Source of the DNA: Lachnospiraceae bacterium UBA4380
Lineage (GTDB): Bacteria; Bacillota; Clostridia; Lachnospirales; Lachnospiraceae
Length of the DNA: 33,177 nt
Reading direction: 5' to 3'
Assembly: GCA_002390025.1 (NCBI GenBank)
Contig: DGRU01000140.1
Coordinates: forward strand, 2,585-35,761
The translations under genes and the position numbers were made by a program. A model generated the notes under the pieces. It did not search any database. It worked only from the letters and a program-made list of their open reading frames with translations, and was not told the DNA's origin. Below, in pieces: positions 22,490 through 30,634 of the stretch (positions are counted from its first letter, which is position 1; each line of letters starts with the position of its first letter).

Positions 22490-24478
22490 ATGAATGAAGT
22501 AAAACCTCCCCGGAGGTCAATGTTGTATTATAGTCTGCTCGTCATTCTCTTCATGATGATCATCAATGCCTTTATCATGCCCTCAATCCAGCGTGCATCC
22601 ATTAAGGAAGTGGGCTATGAGACCTTTATGCAGATGACGGAAGAGAAAAAGATCGAATCTGTCGAGCTGCGGAACAATGATATCCTGTTTAAGGACAAGG
22701 AGGGGACGGTCTACTGCACCGGCTATGTGACCGATGACGGCCTGACCCAGCGCCTGTATGAAGCCGGCGCGACATTCCGCAGGGATATCGTCCAGGAAGC
22801 TTCGCCGATGGCGGCCTTCCTGCTGAGCTGGGTCCTGCCCATCGCGATCTTCGGCGGACTCGGCTATTATCTGAACAAAAAGATGATAGAGAGGGCCAAC
22901 GGCGGCGCGTCTTCGATGATGTTCGGCATGGGCAGGAGCAACGCCAAGGTCTATGTGAAATCGTCGGAAGGAATCCGCTTTACCGATGTCGCGGGCGAGG
23001 AGGAAGCCAAGGAAAACCTGATGGAGATCGTGGAATACCTGCACGATCCGGGCAAATATAAGGAGATCGGCGCGACCATGCCCAAGGGCATTCTGCTCGT
23101 GGGCCCTCCCGGAACCGGCAAGACCATGCTGGCCAAGGCGGTCGCGGGCGAATCCAACGTCCCCTTCTTCTCCATGTCGGGCTCGGAATTTGTCGAGATG
23201 TTCGTCGGCATGGGCGCCTCCAAGGTGCGCGACCTCTTCAAACAGGCCAAGGAGAAGGCCCCCTGTATCGTCTTCATCGATGAGATCGACGCCATCGGCA
23301 AAAAGCGTGACGGAAGTGCTCTGGGCGGAAATGATGAGCGCGAACAGACCCTCAACCAGCTGCTGACCGAGATGGACGGCTTCGAGGAGAACCTGGGCGT
23401 CGTCATCCTGGCGGCAACAAACCGCCCCGAGGCACTCGACCCCGCGCTCACGAGGCCCGGCCGTTTCGACCGCCGCGTGCCCGTGGAGCTGCCTGACCTG
23501 CAGGGCCGTATCGATATTCTCAAGGTCCACGCAAAGAAGATCAAGATCGGCGGCGACGTCGATTTCAGCAAGATCGCCCGCATGGCGGCAGGTGCCTCCG
23601 GCGCCGAGCTCGCCAATATCGTCAACGAGGCGGCCCTGCGCGCTGTCCGCGACGGACGCAAATTTGCCAATGAGGCGGATATGGAGGAGAGCATCGAGGT
23701 CGTTATTGCCGGCTATCAGAAAAAGAACGCCATCCTCACGGACAAGGAAAAACTCATCGTCTCCTATCATGAGGTCGGACATGCCCTGGTGGCGGCCATG
23801 CAGACCAACAGCGCACCGGTGCAGAAGATCACGATCATTCCCCGCACATCCGGCGCTCTGGGCTACACCATGCAGGTCGAGGAAGAGGGCAATCACTATC
23901 TGATGAGCAAGGAGGAGATCGAAAACAAGATCGCGACCCTCACCGGAGGCCGTGCCGCAGAGGAAGTGGAGTTCGGCTCGGTCACGACCGGCGCTTCCAA
24001 CGATATCGAGCAGGCGACAAAGCTCGCCCGCGCCATGATCACCCGCTACGGTATGAGCGATGAATTTGACATGGTTGCCATGGAGACGGTCACAAACCAG
24101 TACCTGGGCGGTGACACATCCCTGGCCTGCTCCGCCGAGACACAGGCACTGATCGACCGCAAAGTAGTCGAGCTTGTGCGCAGGCAGCATGAAAAGGCCC
24201 TGAAGATTCTGCGCGAAAATAAACGGAAACTTGACGAGATTGCCGAATACCTGTATTTTAAAGAGACAATCACCGGTGAAGAGTTCATGGACATCCTGAA
24301 CAGGAAGCCCGAACCCAGGCGCATCGGTACAGCGGAAGAGAGTGTTTCCGAAGGAGCGGAGAAGACCGTTTCCGAAGAAGCTGCCGCAGCTGAAGAACAG
24401 GGCCTTCCCCAAGAGCAGACCGCATCCGGGGAGAAGACCGGTTCCGAGGGACAGACCAGTCCTGCTGCGGAAGAGTAA
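22490..24478 (+). CDS. ftsH: ATP-dependent zinc metalloprotease FtsH
   Basis: 662 residues. Membrane-anchored AAA+ protease that degrades unassembled membrane proteins and some cytoplasmic regulators. An N-terminal membrane segment (about 16-36), a short extracytoplasmic domain and a second membrane segment (about 104-125) precede the AAA module with Walker A GPPGTGKT, Walker [12 protein letters not shown] and the second region of homology (RPGRFDR). The zinc site is HEVGH; the more usual form is HEAGH, and Val is a conservative change. The last 60 residues are Glu/Ser/Ala-rich and variable. The ATG at 22490 follows AAAGGAGGA by eleven bases; a TTG at 22403 adds residues unlike FtsH. The next gene starts 76 bases on with no terminator between. 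Confidence 0.96.
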   Translation: MNEVKPPRRSMLYYSLLVILFMMIINAFIMPSIQRASIKEVGYETFMQMTEEKKIESVELRNNDILFKDKEGTVYCTGYVTDDGLTQRLYEAGATFRRDIVQEASPMAAFLLSWVLPIAIFGGLGYYLNKKMIERANGGASSMMFGMGRSNAKVYVKSSEGIRFTDVAGEEEAKENLMEIVEYLHDPGKYKEIGATMPKGILLVGPPGTGKTMLAKAVAGESNVPFFSMSGSEFVEMFVGMGASKVRDLFKQAKEKAPCIVFIDEIDAIGKKRDGSALGGNDEREQTLNQLLTEMDGFEENLGVVILAATNRPEALDPALTRPGRFDRRVPVELPDLQGRIDILKVHAKKIKIGGDVDFSKIARMAAGASGAELANIVNEAALRAVRDGRKFANEADMEESIEVVIAGYQKKNAILTDKEKLIVSYHEVGHALVAAMQTNSAPVQKITIIPRTSGALGYTMQVEEEGNHYLMSKEEIENKIATLTGGRAAEEVEFGSVTTGASNDIEQATKLARAMITRYGMSDEFDMVAMETVTNQYLGGDTSLACSAETQALIDRKVVELVRRQHEKALKILRENKRKLDEIAEYLYFKETITGEEFMDILNRKPEPRRIGTAEESVSEGAEKTVSEEAAAAEEQGLPQEQTASGEKTGSEGQTSPAAEE

Positions 24479-24554
24479 GAACAGGGAAAGCGGTTGACTC
24501 ACAACAAGGCCGGAGGCGTACACAGCCGGCGGGATCGATTTTGGAGGGAAGAAT

Positions 24555-24827
24555 ATGATACCGGAACAGAGCATTGAATTCAGATATGACACACAGCTTC
24601 TGATCGACGGATATGAAGATCTGGATGAAGACGAAGTTTTTGATTATATTGCCACGAATTTCAAGGGCGACAGCCTGCTCGCAGTCGGCGGAGACGGCGA
24701 TCCGATCAAGATCCACTATCACACCAACGAGCCCTGGCTGGTGCTCGCCTACTGCAGAAGCCTGGGCGAGATTTACGATATCGTAGTAGAAGATATGGAC
24801 CGCCAGGCAAGAGGCCTGCAGGGCTGA
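24555..24827 (+). CDS. Stand-alone FakA/YloV middle-domain-like protein
   Basis: 90 residues, no signal peptide. The core, GDSLLAVGGDGDPIKIHYHT followed by NEPWLVLAYCRSLGEI, matches the segment of FakA/YloV (fatty acid kinase A) that reads GDSLVVVGDDDLVKVHVHTN and continues DPGKVLEYALKYGEL. The HxHTN motif is kept. In FakA a cysteine in YCTEF and the two histidines of this motif are reported to bind zinc; the matching position here appears to be Asp (RYDTQLL). The kinase (DAK2) and C-terminal domains are absent. It may bind a FakB-like partner or regulate an unlinked full FakA; function unknown. AGGGAAGAAT precedes the ATG. It lies 76 bases after ftsH and is probably co-transcribed. Confidence 0.62.
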   Translation: MIPEQSIEFRYDTQLLIDGYEDLDEDEVFDYIATNFKGDSLLAVGGDGDPIKIHYHTNEPWLVLAYCRSLGEIYDIVVEDMDRQARGLQG

Positions 24828-24836
24828 TCTGACAGG

Positions 24837-24855
24837 GCCGGCAGCATCTGCCGGC
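24837..24855 (+). promoter_or_regulatory. GC-rich hairpin after the FakA-like gene
   Basis: GCCGGCAG (24837-24844) pairs perfectly with CTGCCGGC (24848-24855) around a 3-base loop. It has no T run, so it is more likely a 3' stabilising stem than a terminator. Confidence 0.4.
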
Positions 24856-24883
24856 ATCCCTTACCCCGAAAAGCATATTTTTG

Positions 24884-24939
24884 AGGACTGATGCTTAACT
24901 GATTCCTACAGTTTCAGTTTATGCAGCAGTCCTTTTTTT
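24884..24939 (+). terminator. Strong terminator after ftsH and the FakA-like gene
   Basis: AGGACTG-A-TGC (24884-24894) pairs with GCA-G-CAGTCCT (24923-24933), with an inner AACTG/CAGTT stem, followed by seven T. Confidence 0.8.
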
Positions 24940-24967
24940 GTCTTCAAATCTCTACCGCGGGTATACC
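24938..24967 (+). promoter_or_regulatory. Promoter for the ECF S component gene set
   Basis: TTGTCT (24938-24943) and TATACC (24962-24967) are 18 bases apart, overlapping the T tract of the upstream terminator. The start codon is about 80 bases downstream. No known riboswitch could be recognised in that leader. Confidence 0.45.
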
Positions 24968-25048
24968 TGATCTCTCTGACAAATCTGAAGAAGGAGGGAT
25001 ACAATCATTATAGACAGATACAAATCCGCATGTAGAAAGGAGAGTGTT

Positions 25049-25624
25049 ATGAATAACATGAGCAGAACTTCGTATATCGCAGTGAACGGGGTGGGGATCG
25101 CGCTGTTTGTGGTTCTCACAATGTGCCTGCAGGTTCCTGTGTTTGAGAACTTCTACCTTTGTCTCGGATATCTCGTGATGATGGTTTACTGCCGGCGGTT
25201 CGGTCCGCTTTCGGGAGCTGTTGTGGGAGGAATCGGCGTCATCCTCTACTGCGTATTGACCGGCGGACTGCGTGGGATGCCGGGGTGGACGCTGGGAAAT
25301 ATTCTGATCGGCACTGCCCTGGGACTGTGGTTTCAATACATAAACCGGGTGCAGAGCAGAAAGAACACAGTCGGAGAAGATAATCGCACGGATGTTTTTT
25401 CGTTGCGGTGGATGGGAGCGACCGCTATAATAGTCGTAGCAATTACGGCAGCCGGTATCCTCGGGGTCAAATCTCTGACGGAGGCACTGCTCTATGCTCA
25501 GCCTATGGCAGTCAGAGTCATAAAAAACAGCTATGCTTTTGCCGCGGACACGTTTGTACTGATCGCCGCCCTTCCCTTCAGCGGAATGCTGGGAAGATAT
25601 GCGGGAGGCAGCGCAGCAGTCTGA
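25049..25624 (+). CDS. ECF transporter S component, substrate unknown
   Basis: 191 residues with five to six hydrophobic segments, the size of energy-coupling-factor substrate-binding subunits. It contains NFYLCLGYLVMMVYCRRFGP, followed by a GGIGVILYCVLTGGLRGMPG loop and WTLGNILIGTALG, typical of this group of clostridial S components. It would take up a vitamin or related molecule together with shared EcfA/A'/T subunits, which are not in the window. The ligand cannot be told from the sequence. The ATG at 25049 follows AAAGGAGAG. It begins a run of four same-strand genes with 27-41-base gaps; a regulator/kinase fusion is next and pncC is last, so a nucleotide-precursor substrate is possible (inference). 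Confidence 0.78.
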   Translation: MNNMSRTSYIAVNGVGIALFVVLTMCLQVPVFENFYLCLGYLVMMVYCRRFGPLSGAVVGGIGVILYCVLTGGLRGMPGWTLGNILIGTALGLWFQYINRVQSRKNTVGEDNRTDVFSLRWMGATAIIVVAITAAGILGVKSLTEALLYAQPMAVRVIKNSYAFAADTFVLIAALPFSGMLGRYAGGSAAV

Positions 25625-25658
25625 TCATACGAGTCTGGGATCAAAGGGTCGAAGACAG

Positions 25659-27005
25659 ATGAAGGAATCGGAGAGAAAAAGAAAAAGGGCGGATTACCGC
25701 TTCGGGAATTATCTGACACAATTGAGAAGAGCTGCAGGAATGACGCAGGCTCTGCTCGCCTGGAAGCTGGGAATTACAGATAAGGCTGTCTCAAAATGGG
25801 AAAACGGACGGTCCAGACCGTCTCTGCCCCAGCTGCAGAAACTGGCTTTGCTGTATAATCTGCCTATAGAGGAACTGTTGGCGGCACAAAAGGAGAACGA
25901 TGGAATGCAGATTACGAAAATAGTTATCACGGGCGGCCCCTGCGCGGGAAAAACAACCGGAATGGGGAGAATTCAGAAGGAATTCGTCAAGCTTGGATAC
26001 AAGGTTCTGTTTGTGCCGGAAACTGCTACAGAACTGATCACCGGAGGCGTTGCTCCCTGGACCCTGGTGACGAATGAGGAATACCAGAAATGCCAGGTCT
26101 CCCTGCAGAAGAGAAAAGAGGAGATTTTTGAGCAGGCTGCGGGCAAAATGGGGGCCGAAAAGGTCCTGATCGTCTGTGACCGCGGCGTCATGGACAACCG
26201 GGCATACATGAACGATTTGGAATTTGAAAATGTCATGCGCGCGCTGGGGCTTCACGAAGTCGAGGAGAGAGACCAGTATGACGCGGTCTTTCACCTCACG
26301 ACTGCAGCCAAAGGTGCTCTGCAGGCCTACACCCTGTCAAATAACGGCGCAAGGACGGAGACTCCGGAGGAGGCCATAGCGGTCGATGACCGCCTGATCG
26401 CTGCCTGGACAGGACACCCCCATTTCCGCGTGATCGACAATTCCACTTCTTTCGAGGAAAAAATGAGCAGACTGGTTGCGGAGATCGCCTCCTTCCTGGG
26501 AGAGCCCGTGCCGCTGGAGATCGAGCGCAAGTTTTTGATCCGTTATCCGGATCTGGCAGCGCTTGAAGAGAAGCCCAACTGCGAGAAGGTCGAGATCATC
26601 CAGACCTATCTGCGCAGCAGCGGAGATACCGAGGTGCGTGTGCGGCAGAGGGGCAAAGACGGGAAATATATGTACTACAGGACCAAAAAGACCCGTGTTT
26701 CCGAGACGGAGAGGACAGAGATCGAGAGAAGGATTTCGCAGGAGGAATATGTGGGATATCTGATGGAGGCCGATCCTGCCAGAAGGCCCATCCGCAAGAC
26801 CCGCTACTGCCTGACCGAAAACAACTGCTACTATGAGATCGATATCTATCCCGAATGGAAAAAACAGGCCATCCTGGAAGTGGAACTGCGTACCACAGAC
26901 CAGGAGATCATCTTCCCGCAGGACATCAAGGTGATTCGTGAAGTGACGGCAGACAAAACCTATGGAAATCATTCTCTTGCGGCAAAAATGCCGGAAGAGG
27001 ATTAA
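25659..27005 (+). CDS. HTH + P-loop kinase-like (AAA_28) + CYTH fusion protein
   Basis: 448 residues in three domains. An XRE-type HTH (about 14-72; MTQALLAWKLGITDKAVSKW) is followed by a P-loop domain with Walker A GGPCAGKT (92-99) and VCDRGVMDNRAYM, as in the NadR kinase-domain family (AAA_28), and a CYTH domain (287 to the end) with an intact EIERK metal/triphosphate signature, RVRQR, YYRTKKT and an EIDIY strand. It is a longer relative of the 2688-3884 protein; the HTH is the difference. The layout recalls NadR, where an HTH is joined to nucleotide-salvage enzymes, and suggests a DNA-binding sensor-enzyme acting on a nucleotide or triphosphate. The ATG at 25659 matches the usual N-terminus but has a weak ribosome site; an ATG at 25599 inside the previous gene is an alternative. 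It lies 34 bases after the ECF S gene. Confidence 0.83.
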   Translation: MKESERKRKRADYRFGNYLTQLRRAAGMTQALLAWKLGITDKAVSKWENGRSRPSLPQLQKLALLYNLPIEELLAAQKENDGMQITKIVITGGPCAGKTTGMGRIQKEFVKLGYKVLFVPETATELITGGVAPWTLVTNEEYQKCQVSLQKRKEEIFEQAAGKMGAEKVLIVCDRGVMDNRAYMNDLEFENVMRALGLHEVEERDQYDAVFHLTTAAKGALQAYTLSNNGARTETPEEAIAVDDRLIAAWTGHPHFRVIDNSTSFEEKMSRLVAEIASFLGEPVPLEIERKFLIRYPDLAALEEKPNCEKVEIIQTYLRSSGDTEVRVRQRGKDGKYMYYRTKKTRVSETERTEIERRISQEEYVGYLMEADPARRPIRKTRYCLTENNCYYEIDIYPEWKKQAILEVELRTTDQEIIFPQDIKVIREVTADKTYGNHSLAAKMPEED

Positions 27006-27032
27006 AAGCAGAAGACCAATAAAGGGGGATTT

Positions 27033-28202
27033 ATGCCGAAAAGTTCAAAGAGCCTTGCGAAAAGGGGATTGACCCTGCTCCTGGCAGCTGCCATCACAAT
27101 TGCCTCAGGAATTTGCCCGGTGCTCGGCGGAGCGGCCGGGACAGTGACAGCCGATGCCGCGGAGAAGACGAGAGTGATCGTCCTCGACCCGGGCCACGGA
27201 GGCAGGGAAAAGGGCGCCTGCTATTACGGTCTGCAGGAAAAGGTGCTCAATCTGAAGATTGCAAAATACTGCCAGGCAGAGCTGGCCGGATACGCCAATG
27301 TCAAAGTGATCATGACCAGGTCCGCTGACCGCGCAGTCAGTACTGCCGGCTTAACCCCCGATCTTCAGGCCCGCTGCCGCATCGCAAAGAACAATCACGC
27401 AGATATTTTTGTCTGTCTCCACAACAACGCCTTCGGCGAGGGCGAGAGCGCGGCGACCAACGGAGTCCGCGTCTATCATCAGAATAGCAGCTTCTATGCG
27501 GCCGTCGGCGCACAGTCCAAAAAGCTGGCCCAGATCCTTGCCAGAAGGATTGCCGGGTGCGGTCTGACCAACGGAGGGGCCCGCACCAGATACAGCGATG
27601 ACAGGAGCCGCCGCGATCCCAGCGGCAAAAAGGGCGACTACTACGGAGTCCTCTTTTACAACAAGACTTACAGGATCCCCGCCGTGATCGTGGAGCACGC
27701 CTTCATGTCCAATAAGAGCGACGCCGCAAAGCTCAAAGATGAGGCCTTCCTCAAGCGCCTGGGTCAGGCGGACGCAGCTGCGATCGCGGAATATCTGGGC
27801 CTGAAGAAGAGCGGAAAATACAACACCGGCTGGTACCGGGCTTCCGGAAAAACCTACTATTTTGACCGCAACGGATATAAACTGACCTGCTGGCAGACCA
27901 TCAATAAGAAAAAATATTATTTCAGCGTCAAGGACGGCCGTATGCTGACCGGCCTGCAGAAAATCGGCACAAAACAATATTATTTAAGCCCCAAGGACGG
28001 TCACATGCTGACGGGTTTTCAGACCATAGGCAGCAAAAAATATTATTTCAGCACAAAGACAGGAGAGATGCTGACCGGTTGGCAGATGATCGGCGGCAGA
28101 AAATACTATTTCAGCGTCAAGGACGGTCACATGCTGACCGGACGCCAGTGGATCGGCGGCAGAATCTATACCTTTACCAAAGACGGCGTTCTGGTGAAAT
28201 AA
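27033..28202 (+). CDS. Secreted N-acetylmuramoyl-L-alanine amidase with cell-wall-binding repeats
   Basis: 389 residues. A signal peptide (KRG, hydrophobic 12-30, TADAAE) precedes an Amidase_3 domain at about 46-255: zinc ligands in LDPGHGG, the Glu of LQEKVLN and the His of FVCLHNNAF, with the catalytic Glu in VIVEHAFMSN. It cleaves the bond between MurNAc and L-Ala of peptidoglycan outside the membrane. The C-terminal 130 residues are six aromatic/glycine repeats of about 20 residues (GWYRASGKTYYFD; then MLTG-x-Q-xIG-xKxYYFS-xKDGH). The DNA of the repeats is nearly identical between units, so copy number may vary. AAAGGGGG precedes the ATG, 27 bases after the previous stop. Its place in this gene set is not obviously functional. 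Confidence 0.92.
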   Translation: MPKSSKSLAKRGLTLLLAAAITIASGICPVLGGAAGTVTADAAEKTRVIVLDPGHGGREKGACYYGLQEKVLNLKIAKYCQAELAGYANVKVIMTRSADRAVSTAGLTPDLQARCRIAKNNHADIFVCLHNNAFGEGESAATNGVRVYHQNSSFYAAVGAQSKKLAQILARRIAGCGLTNGGARTRYSDDRSRRDPSGKKGDYYGVLFYNKTYRIPAVIVEHAFMSNKSDAAKLKDEAFLKRLGQADAAAIAEYLGLKKSGKYNTGWYRASGKTYYFDRNGYKLTCWQTINKKKYYFSVKDGRMLTGLQKIGTKQYYLSPKDGHMLTGFQTIGSKKYYFSTKTGEMLTGWQMIGGRKYYFSVKDGHMLTGRQWIGGRIYTFTKDGVLVK

Positions 28203-28243
28203 GACTTCCCGTGCAGGCGGGTAGGAGGACAAAAGAGTTTACT

Positions 28244-28771
28244 ATGCAGTATATGATCAACAGTGAAGAGATTGATGCCCGCGCGGCCCTGATTGTAGAT
28301 ATCCTTACAGCCAAAGGCTGGACCATTTCCTTTGCCGAGTCCTGTACGGCGGGACTGGCAGCGGCCCATCTGGTGGATATTCCGTCCGCGTCCAACGTTT
28401 TCAATGCCTCTTTTGTAACCTATGCAAATGAGGCCAAGGTCAAATATGCCGGAGTCTCAGAAGAGACCATCGCTGAAAAGGGAGTTGTCAGCGAGGAGGT
28501 TGCCATCCAGATGGCAGTCGGCACAGCCCGCGCCAATGACGCACAGGTGGGTGTCGGCATTTCCGGGATCGCAGGGCCCACCGGCGCCACTCCCGGCAAA
28601 CCTGTGGGAATGGTCTGCTTCGGCTTCTACATTGACGGAAAGACCATGAGTGCCACAAAACAGTTTGGAGACCTGGGAAGGGATGCTGTCCGCATAGCAA
28701 GTGTGGAATACGTCTACAGCTTCCTGGCGACCATGCTCCCCCGTATCACAGGCATGAAGTTCAAGATCTGA
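28244..28771 (+). CDS. pncC: Nicotinamide-nucleotide amidase (CinA C-terminal domain family)
   Basis: 175 residues, a stand-alone CinA C-terminal domain. Signatures are SFAESCTAG (catalytic Ser region), NASFVTYANEAK, GVVSEEVAIQMA, GISGIAGPTG and KPVGMVCFG. The family hydrolyses NMN to nicotinic acid mononucleotide plus ammonia in pyridine-nucleotide recycling. The ATG at 28244 fits the normal N-terminus, but the best Shine-Dalgarno (GGAGG at 28224-28228) is 15 bases away; an in-frame ATG three codons on has no better site. An upstream frame from 28079 runs inside the amidase gene and is rejected. It is the last gene of the set beginning with the ECF S component. Confidence 0.87.
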   Translation: MQYMINSEEIDARAALIVDILTAKGWTISFAESCTAGLAAAHLVDIPSASNVFNASFVTYANEAKVKYAGVSEETIAEKGVVSEEVAIQMAVGTARANDAQVGVGISGIAGPTGATPGKPVGMVCFGFYIDGKTMSATKQFGDLGRDAVRIASVEYVYSFLATMLPRITGMKFKI

Positions 28772-28831
28772 GTCACGAGGGACGGTTCTGATTGACTCAT
28801 TGCACACAATTTAATCGCTGTTGTGCGCAAT
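28770..28831 (+). promoter_or_regulatory. Two hairpins after pncC, one with the GGACGGTTC element
   Basis: GAGTCA (28770-28775) and TGACTC (28793-28798) enclose GAGGGACGGTTCTG, the same core as in the 22304-22360 hairpin. Next, ATTGCACACAA (28799-28809) pairs with TTGTGCGCAAT (28821-28831) with one mismatch. Neither has a T run. They could be dispersed palindromic elements or operators of the downstream gene. Confidence 0.4.
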
Positions 28832-28882
28832 TGGACACAGGCTCTGCAGTATTTCGGGCAGGAGTCATCCCCCTGGCCGGAT

Positions 28883-28969
28883 AAGCGGCCGGAAAGAGAA
28901 AACAGAAAGAGCGGCCGGAAAGAGCAGTCGGTGAGAATGACAGGAAAGAATTGCTCGGGAAGAGCAGTC
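28883..28969 (+). repeat. Purine-rich degenerate repeats before the C_GCAxxG_C_C gene
   Basis: AGCGGCCGGAAAGAG occurs at 28884 and again 26 bases later at 28910; AGAGCAGTC occurs at 28921 and 28961. The stretch ends just before the AAAGGAGAG ribosome site. Confidence 0.5.
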
Positions 28970-28983
28970 AGAAAGGAGAGAAA

Positions 28984-29391
28984 ATGGGAAAAAATCTTGA
29001 AAACGCGAAAATAATCCGCAATGATCCGGATGTGCATTATAACTGTGCACAGGCTATGCTCTGTGCCTTCGCGGAGGACTGCGGTCTCACTAAGGAGCAG
29101 GCCTGCGGCATCGGCGCCAACTTCGGCAACGGCATGAAGATGGCGGCAACCTGCGGCGCTGTGACGGGCGGCCTCATGGTCCTCGGTATGAATGGCATCG
29201 ACGATGCCCCTACGATCGGCGCCTACCTGCGCACGATCCGCGAAAACCACGAGGGATATCTTGACTGCGGTGATTTGCTTCGGATCAACAAGGAAAAGGG
29301 CGGAAAGAGAAAGCCGCACTGCGACGGAATGGTCTATGAGTCCACAGAACTCGTGGAAAAGATCATTGCCGAGAGAGAGGGAAATGCCTGA
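28984..29391 (+). CDS. C_GCAxxG_C_C family redox-type protein
   Basis: 135 residues, cytoplasmic. It has the family's spaced cysteines: NCAQAM, the Cys of ACGIGANFGNGM, TCGAVTGGLMVLG, LDCGDLL and PHCDGMV. The name comes from the C-(x)n-GCAxxG-(x)n-C-(x)n-C pattern; here the central box reads TCGAVTG, a close variant. The function is unknown; a metal or redox role is suggested by the conserved cysteines, and members are common in anaerobes. The ATG at 28984 follows AAAGGAGAG. It is 212 bases after pncC across hairpins and repeats, and it converges on the AlkD-like gene with a shared terminator between. Confidence 0.82.
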   Translation: MGKNLENAKIIRNDPDVHYNCAQAMLCAFAEDCGLTKEQACGIGANFGNGMKMAATCGAVTGGLMVLGMNGIDDAPTIGAYLRTIRENHEGYLDCGDLLRINKEKGGKRKPHCDGMVYESTELVEKIIAEREGNA

Positions 29392-29498
29392 GACCGTTTC
29401 CGGCAGGGCAGAGAGACTGTCCGGGAAAGCATTCATGCCGGGTTCCCGGAAAAACCTGAGCTTATAAATCCCTGGCTTCATTTGTAAAAAAGACAGAG

Positions 29499-29545
29499 AA
29501 AAGCGCTGAAGACGATCTGTGTCATGCAGAGGCCTTCAGCGCTTT
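29499..29545. terminator. Bidirectional terminator between the C_GCAxxG_C_C and AlkD-like genes
   Basis: AAAAGCGCTGAAG (29499-29511) pairs with CTTCAGCGCTTT (29534-29545). A-rich and T-rich flanks suit termination from both sides of this convergent pair. The rest of 29392-29675 shows nothing recognisable. Confidence 0.8.
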
Positions 29546-29675
29546 ATTCTTCATCGCGCAATACCCGTAACTTCAATCGTGGGATACGCGCGCAAAAAGG
29601 AAACTCGCTTCATCGAAAAACCCGTGACTTCATAACTGCCGCAGAATGCGCCGGCACAGTTCACCGGCAGGGAAC

Positions 29676-30422
29676 TCATTTTTTCGAACCGGTGCGTCCG
29701 GGGATTTTCAGTGTTCTCAGATATGCTTTCTGTTCAGGTGTGATCCGGTAACTCTCGACGGCTTTCTGGATTGTCCTGTTGTGGGTCCAGGGCTCCAGTC
29801 TTCGCTCTTCCAGAAAGGGGAGCACGGCGTCATACTGTTTTGCCAGCGCCGTAGCAAAATACCAGGCGATCATCATCCGCACATAGTATTCCTCTGACTG
29901 CACGGATGCGATCAGTTTGGGATAGGACGGGTCGAAGGCGTCGTCCAGATAGTGCTGCATGAGCATGCCGATGGCAAAGCGGACCGTGTAGGTGTGATCA
30001 GAAGAGATCCATTTTCTCAGGCAGGGCAGCAGAGCATCCCGGTTCTTTTTGAACACTTTCGGGGAAAGCTGGTCGCAGGTGGCCCAGTTGTCCACAAAGG
30101 GCAGAAAACGTTCAATCCGCGCGATGCAGACATCGAAATTTTTTTCCTCGGAAATGACAAATGCATGCAGCTGGTTTTCGTCAAAATACCGGTGCGGCAG
30201 GTCCTCGAGGAAGGCTTCCAGGAAGGAGTCCTGCCGGATGCTTCCTGCGGCAGGGTCTTTTTCTTCCTTATACAGTTCCCGGGCATATTTCCGAAGGTCC
30301 GGCGTGCGGATGCCGATGAAAAGATCAGAGGGGACATTCGGGATGAGCTTGCACTGGAAATCGCGGTATTGGACATCCTGCATTGCCAGCAATCTGCTCA
30401 GGATCGGGGAAGGATCAGTCAT
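29676..30422 (-). CDS. DNA alkylation repair protein (AlkD-like HEAT-repeat family)
   Basis: 248 residues, all-helical, of the AlkC/AlkD-type DNA glycosylase superfamily. Features are FIGIRTPDLRKYA near residue 35, HRYFDENQLHAF, the diagnostic VDNWATCDQL, then the VRFAIGMLMQHYL and YYVRMMIAWYFATALAKQY helices. Members remove positively charged alkylated bases from DNA; many anaerobe homologues are untested, so specificity is inferred. The ATG at 30422 follows GGAGGAAAAAC; an upstream frame to 30473 has no ribosome site. It is single and convergent with the C_GCAxxG_C_C gene, and divergent from the radical SAM gene. Confidence 0.87.
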   Translation of the reverse strand: MTDPSPILSRLLAMQDVQYRDFQCKLIPNVPSDLFIGIRTPDLRKYARELYKEEKDPAAGSIRQDSFLEAFLEDLPHRYFDENQLHAFVISEEKNFDVCIARIERFLPFVDNWATCDQLSPKVFKKNRDALLPCLRKWISSDHTYTVRFAIGMLMQHYLDDAFDPSYPKLIASVQSEEYYVRMMIAWYFATALAKQYDAVLPFLEERRLEPWTHNRTIQKAVESYRITPEQKAYLRTLKIPGRTGSKK

Positions 30423-30634
30423 GTTTTTCCTCCATGAATCGATACAATTCGGAAACAAGTGTGTTCCGGACAAACAGTAAACAGTTTGAGATGAAGCCTG
30501 TCTGTGCAGGACGGTCTTCTGCTATTATAACAGGGGAACGTACTGTTTAGGAACTGTTCGGGAACAGCTGGACGGACAAATGAAAAAACACATGCGTAAA
30601 AAAATACAGAGGCTTAAAAAGCAAAGGAGTTTTC

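Noticed and set aside
22583..24592. Minus-strand 669-codon open frame opposite ftsH, and a similar 572-codon one at 18148-19866
   Set aside because: Both are shadows of strongly conserved plus-strand genes, with no signals of their own.
24940..25048. Possible riboswitch (a CCTGAT piece like the thiamine-pyrophosphate element) before the ECF S gene
   Set aside because: Only a few bases match and the remaining conserved parts are missing; no folate, preQ1 or riboflavin motif was found either.
28079..28771. Longer CinA start at 28079
   Set aside because: The extra 55 residues are an out-of-frame reading of the amidase repeats; the family N-terminus fits the ATG at 28244.
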